Source of the DNA: Mytilus trossulus
Taxonomy: Eukaryota > Mollusca > Bivalvia > Mytilida > Mytilidae
Direction of reading: 5' to 3'
DNA length: 64,000 bases
NCBI RefSeq assembly: GCF_036588685.1
Contig: NC_086383.1
Span: 51,170,448-51,234,447, forward strand
In this document: one piece after another, positions 42,777 to 53,500 of the stretch
Position numbering within the stretch: position 1 is the stretch's first letter
Layout of the letters: each line of letters starts with the position of its first letter
Notes under the pieces: model-generated
What the model was told of the DNA's origin: nothing
Seen by the model: the letters and a program-made list of their open reading frames with translations, nothing else
The model's database searches: none
Position numbers and translations under genes: made by a program

Positions 42777-44502
42777 CAAGGTTGGGCGGTAAATACCACC
42801 CCCGGTATTTACCAGTGGTATTTACCGGTATTTACCGCCCCGGACAATACTCCCAAAGTGGTCAATACTGGCAAATACTGGTCAATTGAAATTTTCATGG
42901 TTGTTCTACTATTAATTGAAGTAAAATCTTGATAAAAAGTCAAATATAATGTGTCAGCTTATAAAATTAATAAATTTGATATGTTTTATTCATTTATAAC
43001 ACTTATTCTTACTGATTTAAAATTTAGTTTTTATGAATTATGAAATTGCATACCTAAGACAAATTCATATTTTATTTCAACATGTTTTAATCAATAAATT
43101 TTTATTCAAAATGTATAATTTTACAGGTAATTAAAATTAAAGGTAAATAAAACTACAGGTACATTGTAAATGAAGTTCCATGGGTCGGTGCTTTTCATTT
43201 GCGCCAATTTGCATTTCATTTGCGCCAAAAAAATCTTTCATTTGCGCCACAAACCATATTTCATTTGCGCCAAAAACTAAATCTTTCATTTGCGCCAATA
43301 TTACAGGTAAGTACAGGTTAATACAGGTGATAATAGTATAAAACATAAAAAACTTCAAAAAGTCTTTTAATGATGAAGAAACATATTCCTCAGAAATACA
43401 GGTAATAATAGTATAAAACATATTTTTTTCAAAAAGTCTTTTAATAATGAAGAAACATATTCCTCAGAAATCAGTTATCATAAAATCATACAAGTTAGGC
43501 TAAAATCATCCAAGTAATGTTAAAACCTGAATAAAACCTTGGTAAAATCATGAAAGTAATGTTAAAACCTTGATAAAAACAGAAAAGAAAGCACTATACA
43601 CTGGAGTACATTATTGAGACATTTGTTAGCACTACCAACACCTCAAATATTTTTTTTGTCTCAGATTTGACTATGTCCATCTTGACACCTCACACTGGAC
43701 TGGTCATGTGAACACTACATATATAATTATAATCTTGATAACTCTCAGTTTTGTATTAGAAATGAGTACGAATTCACACATGTATCCAGGGGGAGTTATG
43801 TACAAACAAAAAACAAAATAAATCTTAAATAATATTTAACTTTTCCGTTATATTACCTGTCATACCTGTAAAATGGCGCAAATGAAGGTGTTTTTTTTTG
43901 GCGCAAATGATATATAACCTTGTGGCGCAAATGAAAGGTTTGATTTTTTAAAAATTGGCGCAAATGAAATGCGCCCCTTTTTACCTATCACCTGGCATTG
44001 CTAGGTGTGAAAATTTAATTACTAAAACAACAGCCCCCAATAAAAGTTGACAGTACATGGGTTGAAAGTAATAAAATTGTCACAGATATATGAAGACTCC
44101 TTTAAACAATGAATTATTTCCTGTCTATAGCTATTTAACGTTGAGATAAAAAAAATATTTCATGCTGGAAATGGAAATTTGAAGTAGGGACAAAAAGTTT
44201 TTATCTTTTACTATACTATTACAAAATGTATGTACACATAATCAATGTAGATCCCTGTTTGAATTTACAAAGAATTAGAAATGAAAGCATTAAAACTGAT
44301 TTGAACACTTTCAATATATAAATTAGTTATTAATTATAATTATAATTGACCATGTAGATAGTGGTTTTTATAGTAATGACCACTCAAAATTTCAATCGAC
44401 CAGTATTTGCCGGTATTTCCCAGTATTTGCCAGTATTTCCCGGTAAATACCGGTTTTTACCACTGGCATGGTCAATACTAGACCGCTTTTTTGCCAACCT
44501 TG
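42777..44502. mobile_element. Non-autonomous hAT-like element, 1.7 kb, exact 8-bp duplication
   Basis: The termini are CAAGGTTGG (42,777) and CCAACCTTG (ending 44,502), flanked by exact CAATACTT at 42,769-42,776 and 44,503-44,510. The subterminal regions are rich in GGTATTTACC/GGTAAATACC and TACTGGCAAATACTGG motifs in inverted arrangement. An 8-bp duplication with CA...TG termini is typical of hAT elements. There is no transposase; the centre is largely another repeat (43,180-43,990). Confidence 0.85.
43180..43990. mobile_element. TTTGCGCC-type inverted-repeat element, nested in the hAT-like element
   Basis: CATTTGCGCCA occurs five times between 43,195 and 43,300, and its complement TGGCGCAAATGA four times between 43,873 and 43,975. 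The same motif and layout occur in the element at 13,286-14,062, so the two are one family. I could not see a clean target duplication here. Confidence 0.7.
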
Positions 44503-44737
44503 CAATACTTACATGACTTATTACTACAAAACACAGATTCCATGGAGATTATTTGGCCCTGCCCCCTCAGTAATGGTTTATTGACGTTAAAACTTTTGCT
44601 TCGTTTACATGTATTTGTTTGTGATTTGGTCAGTTCAAGCGGAACCATAAGTGGTAGGCCAATGTTAATTGGTATGCATATATCATGTATATATAAGCAT
44701 TGGCACGTCTCATTTTCATGGAGAATATTTGGCCCGG

Positions 44738-44990
44738 CAACTTGCGTTAATCTTCTTGACTTGAGACAGACACATGTGTAATGTGTTTATAAAGGGAGAC
44801 AACTTGCATTAATCTTCTTGACTTGAGACAGACACATGTGTAATGTGTTTATAAAGGGGGACAACTTGTGTTTATTTTCTTGACTTGAGACAGACACATG
44901 TGTAATGTGTTTATAAAGGGTAACAACTTGTGTTAATCTTCTTGAATTGAGACAGACACATGTGTTATGTGTTTATAAAGGGGGAACTAT
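44738..44990 (+). repeat. 62-bp tandem array, four copies
   Basis: The unit includes CTTGCGTTAATCTTCTTGAC, GAGACAGACACATGTG and GTTTATAAAGGG at 62-base spacing (44,741; 44,803; 44,865; about 44,927). Confidence 0.9.
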
Positions 44991-44994
44991 TTTA

Positions 44995-45690
44995 TTTTAG
45001 AATTGAAACTGGGACTAGATTTGTTATTTTTCAGCACAAACAAAATGGTATTTATATATTCTTTTTTTTTAGGTCTAAACAGTAGTGAACGCTGAAGAAA
45101 AGTGAACAGAAACGTCAAAACAATAATTTCCTGTTAGATATACATGTGGCCTACATAGATCTATTATATAGAAAGGAGGAAAGTGATTCAGGTAAATTGT
45201 GCAGTTAATTCAGAGTATTAGGACTTTTATATAAACAGTATTTATTTATAATGACATCCGCCATTAATGATTTAACTAAATACAGATCAGAGAAAAGTGA
45301 TCTTAGTTGAATATATAAAAACAATTTAAGCCTTTGACCATCTGACCATGCAAAACATTTTTAATGATAAATCTATTAGCTATATAATTGGTTTTGTGTC
45401 GAGCATAAAGCAATAAACTATTTTATATCCATGTTGTTGAACTATTCATACCCTCAGCTGTAAACTCATAGTAGAGAAACTGTAAATGTGGCGAATTACT
45501 CAATATAGTTTATCAGGCAATAGACAAAAATCATATTAAATGTGTTCCGAGTACGTTCACTGCTCAGAGTCTGAAAAGACCATTTTTTTGCTCAACCAGT
45601 AATGTTGAGTACATATTTTAATTGGCAAGCTCAGCCTAATCTTGGCAATACCTAATTAACTGTACTTAACTTTGGCAAGAAATATCCAAT
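44995..45690. other. AT-rich spacer, no gene recognised
   Basis: No frame or repeat I can identify. Confidence 0.45.
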
Positions 45691-45905
45691 TGCACATGTA
45701 CAGTATTGTACAATAGCAAGAAAAATCCAATTGCACAGTATTGTGAAATAGCAAGAAATCTCATTTTGCACAGTTTTGCACAGTATCACAATATTGAACA
45801 ATATCACAGAATTGGACAATAGCATAGTATTGCACAATATCACAGTATTGCACAATATAACATTATTGCACAATATCACAGTATTGCACAATAGCAAGAA
45901 ATCTT
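45690..45905 (+). repeat. ~20-bp tandem array (CACAGTATTGCACAATAT)
   Basis: About ten imperfect copies. AGCAAGAAATC caps occur at several places in and at the end of the array. Confidence 0.85.
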
Positions 45906-46164
45906 CAATTGAAAATTAATACAAATATTTTAACCCATTTCAAATTTTTAAGATATTTCACCAAATAAATTTTGTGTCAGAATCCTGTATGATGTCAAAA
46001 ATTAGATTAAATTTTCAAATTCAGACAGTATCAGACTTGAATATTGTGTCCAAACTTGCACAAACTGTTCAAGGTTTCGACCTCTGCGGTCGTATTAGGT
46101 TGCGCTCGGCGAAGCATTTTATTTTATTTTTTTAAAGTTGGGGTCTGACAGCATAAGTTAGTGC

Positions 46165-46450
46165 CATTTTTATGCCTCACTTATGCCCCACTTTGGTCTG
46201 TACCTACAGTTGTAGTCCATCCCATCCGTACATCTGTCCTTCTTTAGGTTTAAGGTTTTGGTTAAAGTGTTTGGTCAAGGTAGTTTTTGATGAAGTTGAA
46301 GTCCAATCAACTTGAAACTTAATACATGTGTTACCTATGTTATGATCTTTCCAATTGTAATGCCAAATAAGAAAATTTCATGGCGCACTTAACATAGAAA
46401 ATGATAGTGTGAGTGGGGCATTCGTGTACTATGGACACATTCTTGTTTAC
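46165..46450 (+). repeat. Dispersed bivalve repeat (GGTAGTTTTTGATGAAGTTG), copy 2
   Basis: Better preserved than copy 1 at 38,995; starts at TTATGCCCCACTTTGG and ends near GGACACATTCTTGTTT. Confidence 0.72.
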
Positions 46451-47670
46451 ATTTAGTGAAGATCTTTATTGCACTTTATATGTGGCTATATTACAATAAA
46501 CCATTTGAAATAATGATGTATTCTTAGGAAAGGGTTGTGTTTTTTTATGGTTTACGGATTTTTCATATGAAAATGTCAGGTGTGTGGGTCAGAACAAAAA
46601 AGAAACAAATTCTTACAAGACAGAAAAATATGTATAAATTTCAATCATTTTAGTATGCTGCATCTTAATTTTCAGTTCCAAACATTATTGTGCAGCTGTT
46701 TTAAACGTGCAAGCATACCATCGCCACATAGGTTTGTAAAATGGGGAATGTCCACGGACAATCAGGAAATAATTGGTCATTTCACAAACAAACAAAAAAA
46801 AAGACCAGCTACTGGTTGCTTTTTATCAACTTTCAGAAAACATAGTACATGTATAAGCTTTAGCATGTTTAAGCACGAAAAACACGTAAAATAAAAGTTG
46901 CAAACATGCGAACGAAAAATAAAACTTGACCATCCATGTCATAAACGAAGTAGACTCTCTAATGAATATCGGTTTCATCCTTTGGCAGGCAATCTCGCTT
47001 TTGAAATCCAAACAAACGAAAAATAAAATTCAATCTATGAACAATAGCATTCCAAATTGTTAATGGATATTTGTTACTTTTAAATTGACGTCTTTCATGT
47101 TTGTACGGGTCCATTTCATCGGAATTATGAAACAAAAGGAAAACAAACTGATGGTAATGGGCTTTTAACATAGGTTTAGTTTCGCAAAATTATTTGCGTC
47201 AGCAACGTTTCAAGGTCAATTTTGATTGTCTATTTTTATGGCACACAAACACAACGGATTATGCTTAGATTTCTTAATATTTATTTATATTTAGTTAGTA
47301 GTTTTCACAAAAGGAATAAATATAATTGACCGATTAATAGCCAGTGAAGAAGATGCAATCGAAGTTTCTCTTTGTGAAACTACACATATATAAAGACTTA
47401 ATATTCCAATTTAAAAGGTTGACTACACGTATTAATGTTAGATAAGCAGGACACAGAATGATGTCATGCTATAATGAATATGTCCTAAAAACTTTTCCAC
47501 TAATTAGCTTTGTATGGTACATGTACCTTTTCTTTTTTTAATTCATGACAGGTACATAAAAATTCAGGGAAAGTTTTACCAGTATTTATATCAATGTGAA
47601 ACAAACTGAAATTAAGCTTCATGAATTTTTTATATTTTCAGATTGAAGATCTACTATTAGTTTTTATTGA
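46451..47670. other. AT-rich spacer, no gene recognised
   Basis: Open frames of up to about 100 codons have no recognisable domain and overlap on both strands. Confidence 0.45.
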
Positions 47671-47684
47671 TTCAAGGTCCAGTA

Positions 47685-50600
47685 AAGTTATTACTATCTA
47701 TAGGTAAGTGAACATTACATTGATATTGTATTGGAACGTTTAATGATTTTTTTATCAAATGAAAAGGATTCATTCTAAATAGCATTAGACCCGTGTTTGT
47801 ATTAAAGGGGAGATAATCCATAGCTATAGGATTCATTTTAAATAGCATTAGCATGATTAGACCCGTGTTTGTATTAATTATTTTAGAACAAGTTTAAAAT
47901 TTGCACTTAGCAACTTTTGTGACGGGATACAAAAAATAAAATGACACAATTACAAAATTAATTGTACTTCGAAGTTGAAACTAATTAAACATTGCAAGAA
48001 TTACAAATAGAGTTGTTAACTTAGAACATGTAGAAATCAAATTGTGCTTTTTAAATGTAAGATGGGAGGTCTATGTCAATGAGACAGCAACCAATCAACA
48101 AAAGAGATCAACATTTTATTTAAAAATAGATAAGTGTCTCTATAAAGTGTTGTTTTTGTTTCATTTATATTTTCAGTTTGAAAATCTATTATGTCTATTT
48201 TTTTTTTTAATTTGATAATTGTCCAGTCCTTGTGTTCATTGTCCAGTCCGTGTGACTCTTGTCCAGTCAATGTGATCCTTGTCCAGTTGAGTTTCTATTA
48301 TAGGTATGTTTAATTGTTTGTGAACTAGATAGAATTATTTTACTACTGAAATTATTTTAAAAAAAAAGAGGCGAATGTAGAATTTTAACTCTGACAGGGG
48401 GAGATAATTAACAGATATATTTTACATTCAAAATATTACAACACTAGTTTTTATTTATGTTATAAACAAGACCTTAAAATATCTTGTAAAAGTGAAGGTT
48501 TTAGAGGTCTATATCAATGAGACAGCAACCAATCAATGAAAGAGGTAAAAATTGTATCAAACAATAGACTTATATAATATCTTTATAATATGTTATAATT
48601 ATATTCCAACCTGAAATAGAAACATTTATATTCTCATTTTAAACATATATCATCAGTATTTATTTGATCCCTGTCCAGTCAAGTCAATCCCTGTCCAGTC
48701 AATTTGATCCCTGTCCAGTCAAGTTGATCCTTGTCTGAGTTGTCCAGTCAAGTTGATCCTTGTCCAGTGGAGTTGATCCCTGTCCAGTCAAGTTGATCCT
48801 TGTCCAGTGGAGTTGATCCTTGTCCAGTCAGGCTGTTGTTATAGGTAAGTACATCATATGTGAACTATATAGGATCATTTCAATACTGAAATTTGTTTCC
48901 AATGTAAAATATTCAAACTCTTAAAGGGGAGATAATCAACAAATAGTTTGAAAATTCATAATACCCAAGACCAATATTTTATAGTAAACAAGACACACAA
49001 ATCAAATTGTATTGGAACGTTTGATGATTTATTTTATCAAATGAAACTCAGAAATATATTATAATTTTAATTGTGAAAACTCTTAAAGGTTAGATAATTT
49101 AGAACTTAGATATTGGATTCATTTTTAATAGCATTAGACCAGTGCTTTTTAATTCTTTTAGAACAAGATTAACATTTTGCACTCAGCAACTTTTGTGACG
49201 GGATACAAAAAATTAAATGACATAATTACAAAATAAATTACATTTGGGAGTCGAAACTAATTAAACATTGCAAGCATAATTAAAAATAGAGTTATTAACT
49301 AAGAAATCAAATTGTGCTTTATGATTGTAAGATGGGAGGTCTATGTCAATGAGACAGCAACCAATCATTTAAGGAGGTCAAAATGGTATTTAAAAATAGA
49401 CAAGTGTCTCTATAACGTTTTGTTTTTATTTCATTTATATTTTCAGTTTGAACATCTATTATTGATTTTTATTTGATAATTGTCCAGTCCTTGTGATCAT
49501 TGTCCTTTCAATTAATCCTTGCCCAGTCAATTTAATCCTTGTCCAGTTGAGTTGCTATTATAGGTAAGTGTACATTGTATGTGAACTGTATAGGATCATT
49601 TACTACTGAAATTTGTTTAAAAAGAGAAGCGAATGTAGAATTTTAACTCTGACAAGGGGAGATAATTAACCGATATATTTCACATTCAAAATATCACAAC
49701 ACCTGTGTGTGTGTTCATGTAGCTCATCCAGCATTATAATATGATCCACTACATCAAATGCTTTCTGACTGTCAACAGGTACAGAGGTTCAATTGTGCGG
49801 TGTGTTTTTATACAGTAAACAAGACCAAAGACACTAAAAACAAAGAGTGTATCTTGAAAAAGTGAAGGTTTAGAGGTCTATATTGATGAGACAGCAACCA
49901 ATCAATGAAAGAGGTCAAAATTGTATCAAACAATTATAGACAAGCATCTTTATAACATGTAATAATTATTTCAACCTGAAATAGAAACATTTATATTCTC
50001 ATTTTATACATCTATTATCAGTATTTATTTGATCCCTGTCCAGTCAAGTTGATCCTTGTCCAGTCGATTTGATCCCTGTCCAGTCAAGTTGATTCTTGTT
50101 CAGTGGATCTGATCCCTGTCCAGTCAAGTTGATCCTTATACAGTGGATTTGATCCCTGTCCAGTCAGACTGTTGTTATAGGTAAGTACATCAAATGTGAA
50201 CTAAATAGGATCATTTTGATACTGAAATTTATTTCTTATGTAAATATTCAAACTCTTAAAGGGGAGATAATCAACAAATAGTTTCAACATTAAAAATACC
50301 CAAGACCAATATTTTATAGCAAACGAGACACACAAATCAACAACAGAGGTCAAAATGGTATTTAAAAATAGACAAGTTTCTCTATAACATGTTTTTATTT
50401 CATTTATATTTTCAGGTTGAGCATCTGTAATGTCTATTATCAGTATTTATTTGATAATTGTCCAGTCCTTGTGATCGTTGTCAAGTCATTGGGATCATTG
50501 ATTGTCCAGTCCTTGTGATCGTTGTCAAGTCATTGGGATCATTGATTGTCCAGTCCTTGTGATCGTTGTCAAGTCGTTGTGATCATTGTCCAGTCCTTGG

Positions 50601-51200
50601 GATCATTGTCCAGTCAATTTAATGCTTGTCCAGTTGAGTTGTTATTATAGGTAAATGTACATTGCATGTGAACTATATCGGATCATTTACTACTGAAATT
50701 TATTTCAAAAGAGAGGCAAATGTAGAATTTTAACTCTGAGAAGGGGAGATAATTAACAAATATATTTCACATTCAAAATATCACAACACCAATGTTTTTG
50801 TATTGAATAAGACACTAAAACAAAGAATGCATCCTGTATGAGTGAAGGTTTAGAGGTCTATATCAATGAGACACCAATCAATCAATGAAAGAGGTCAAAT
50901 GGAATCAAACAAGCATCTTTATAACATGTTAATTATTATTTCAACCTGAAATAGAAACATTTATATTCTCATTTTAAGCATCTGACATCTGTATTTATTT
51001 GATCCTTGTCCGGTCAAGTTGATCCCTGTCCTGTCGATTTGATCCCTGTCCAGTGAAGTTGACTCCTGTCCTGTCAAGGTGATGTTATAGGTAAGTGTCC
51101 AGTCGAATATTCAAGCTCTTAAAAGGGAGATAATCAACAAATAGTTTCAACATTCAAAATACCCCAAAACCAATACTTTATACTAAACAAGACACACAAA
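47685..51200 (+). repeat. Higher-order tandem array, three ~1.0-1.4-kb units with 20-bp minisatellite blocks
   Basis: Large units recur with landmarks TGTATTGGAACGTTT (47,728; 49,005), GGGAGGTCTATGTCAATGAG (48,064; 49,334) and AGAGGTCTATAT(C/T)AATGAG-like sites (48,501; 49,870; 50,850). Each unit contains two blocks of a 20-bp minisatellite, one type GATCCCTGTCCAGTCAAGTT and the other TGTCCAGTCCTTGTGATCAT. The blocks lie at about 48,216-48,290, 48,660-48,835, 49,475-49,560, 50,030-50,170, 50,455-50,645 and 50,998-51,080. Each block ends TATAGGTAAGT or similar, and one type is preceded by TTTTCAG. Confidence 0.85.
49703..49800 (-). pseudogene. Orphan LINE reverse-transcriptase scrap inside one array unit
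   Basis: The minus strand reads PVDSQKAFDVVDHIIMLDEL, matching RT motif A of LINE polymerases. It interrupts a unit that is continuous at 48,440 and 50,787, so about 100 bp were inserted after the array formed or in one unit only. No stop within the scrap. Confidence 0.7.
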
Positions 51201-51900
51201 TCAGAGAACATGATGACATCATTGCAAAATTATTTTCCTTCAAAAAAAGATTGGTTGAACTTATGTGTAAACTTGGGGTAAAGTATAAAAAAATGTGAGG
51301 TATTTGTTGGAGCTTACACAACTATCTTAAAAAGAAAGCAGAACACAGTCATACTGTTAAACGTTTACTTCATCTAAATTGAGTGCTAAGGCAACATCCC
51401 ACACTGACATCAAGCCTATATAAAATAGGTAAAACACAACATCATAACTACCGCAATATTTTCAACAGTATATGTCAATGAGAACGCAACCCAACAAAGT
51501 AAAAACGGACATGTGTAGAGGTCAATATATAGTCGACGAAAAAAAATTCAAATGACAAGGTCTAGATTTTCATGAAGCTGGCCATAAAGTTAGGATTTAT
51601 TCATGTTAATGAATAATTAAAAAATATACCTTTATTGATCATAATTGTTGATAAAGAAACATTCATATATATCACAACAGTTACTGAAAACAAAAAGTAC
51701 CGATACAGTATTATTAAGTCACTTTGTGATACATATATTTTACATATATCAGACTAAAACAAGTAAATATGATTTATCAATATTTTTCAGAGATGCTTTA
51801 GATGATGGCACTTTCTTACTGATAAATTTAGCTGACCTCAGTTTTCATCACATTAGTATGTATTGTATCATATATATGTTTTAGTTCACCTGGCATTCTC
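51201..51900. other. AT-rich spacer, no gene recognised
   Basis: Nothing identified apart from a TATGTCAATGAGAACGCAAC stretch at 51,472 that resembles the array units upstream. Confidence 0.45.
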
Positions 51901-51904
51901 ATCA

Positions 51905-52680
51905 CTTAGCGTCAGTTGTCTATCGTTGTTGTTAAATTTCTACAAAAATCTATCCTGAAACTATTGGGACAATTTAGCGTATTTTGTTTTAATAATGTGT
52001 CAGATGATCCTGCCTGCCAACCAGCATGGCTGACACGGCTAAAAATATAACAAAGGTGTAAATTGCAAGTTTGTCTATTATCTTGAAAACTAGTATTAAT
52101 ACAGAAAATCTGACGACAGTTCAGAACGTTGAGATCTACCTGCTGTTCATTTACATCAAAGCTGTCAGAAGACTTCTTATAGGAGTTATTGCTTATTATT
52201 TTCCAAAGTATAATAGATGAAGATAAACTTTTATATGGAAAAATTATCAGACACAAGATCTACAAATAAGACAAACATAGCTGAAATCGTCAGGCAACTC
52301 CATATTTTAGTCATTGCTCTTTAAGACCAATTTTACAATTTTTTGCAACTTTGATTAATAATCTAATCCTCTAAAACTACTGGCCACAATCATTATTATC
52401 GTATATATTTAAACAAATATGTCCGATGGTCCTGTCTGCAAACAAACATGGTTGACATGGCTTAAAAAATAGAACATGCGGTAAAATGCAAGCTTTGTCT
52501 ATCTTGAAAAATGATATGAAGAGTGACAATCTGACAATAGCAGACATGTTCTTAACTGTAAGACCTTCCTGTTGTCTATTTATGTCAAAACTGTCTGACA
52601 ACTTCTTTCAGGAGTAATTGCCCTTAAATGTAAAATTTTTACTATTTTTTTTATTTTTGCTGATTATTTTGAAATTTATA
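51905..52680 (+). repeat. Two direct diverged copies of a bivalve dispersed repeat
   Basis: Copy 1 (about 51,985-52,375) and copy 2 (about 52,420-52,680) share GATGATCCTGCCTGC/GATGGTCCTGTCTGC, CATGGCTGACACGGCT/CATGGTTGACATGGCT, TGTCTATTATCTTGAAAA and GTCAGAAGACTTCTT/GTCTGACAACTTCTT. Spacing is about 425 bases. Confidence 0.7.
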
Positions 52681-53119
52681 ATAGATAGAAAGAACATTTA
52701 ATAACCTCCGTTTTACCCTTGAAACTTAAGAAAAAAAGTTACATTTATGCTTTATACGCAGGGGCTTTCTGGAAAATCCCAACTTGAAACTCGGTAAAAT
52801 GCTTCCATTGAAAATTATTTCTTTTTCGGAGACAAATTGAACTCCAGTCCTGGTTGATTATAAGATAATGAAAATTGTATTGCAGAATAAATAATTTGGC
52901 CAACGATGTTTGATTCTTTATTGTTTGTTGAATGTGTTTGATTGAGAACAACAGGAAGTGTTAAATCGGGGAAGTTGTTTAAATGCAAATCGTTGTTGGT
53001 GAATCTTGTATGGAATACAGAATCATTATAAATATTCTTAAATACACAATAGATAAATAAATTTTAATATTTATGTTGCTCAATAAGTGCAGAAATAAAT
53101 ATTAATCTCCGCTAATTTT

Positions 53120-53330
53120 TGTCTCGCCTTGACGGAGTAAAAAAGCTAGACATAGGTATGCTGTTTCCGGCGGCATCGACGGCGTCAGCAATGTATTAGT
53201 TTGTGATTAGGTCTAGTTTATGGTGAATCACAAGTGGTAGGTCAATCATATTTGGTATCCACTTGTATAAGCATCTGAAAACAACTGAAATGGTATATAC
53301 ATTATGAAAAAATGTTAAAGGTATGTTATT
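53120..53330 (+). repeat. Bivalve dispersed repeat (GTGATTAGGTC...AAGTGGTAGG)
   Basis: TTTGTGATTAGGTCTAGTTT and ACAAGTGGTAGGTCAAT match TTTGTGATTTGGTCAGTTC and ATAAGTGGTAGGCCAAT at 44,618-44,670. Confidence 0.6.
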
Positions 53331-53477
53331 GAGCACTAAACACAGGCAAGGCTCAGTATCACTCATTTCAGTATTTACCATTTCAGAGTTGTGGTTGTTG
53401 ATAATTTTCAATTAGCAGAAACAATTAGCCTGGCAATTATTACTCAACAGATTTATACATTTATTTTTCTATTTTAG

Positions 53478-53500
53478 GAAATATGGAAGATTGGAATGAG
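53478..53500 (+). CDS. Ankyrin gene, start exon
   Basis: TATTTTAG|GAAATATGGAAGATT...GAG|GTAAGA. Six codons from the ATG at 53,483. Confidence 0.65.

Noticed and set aside
46580-47171. Open frames of 60-104 codons on both strands
   Set aside because: No domain, no splice context, opposite-strand overlap and AT-rich composition; chance frames.
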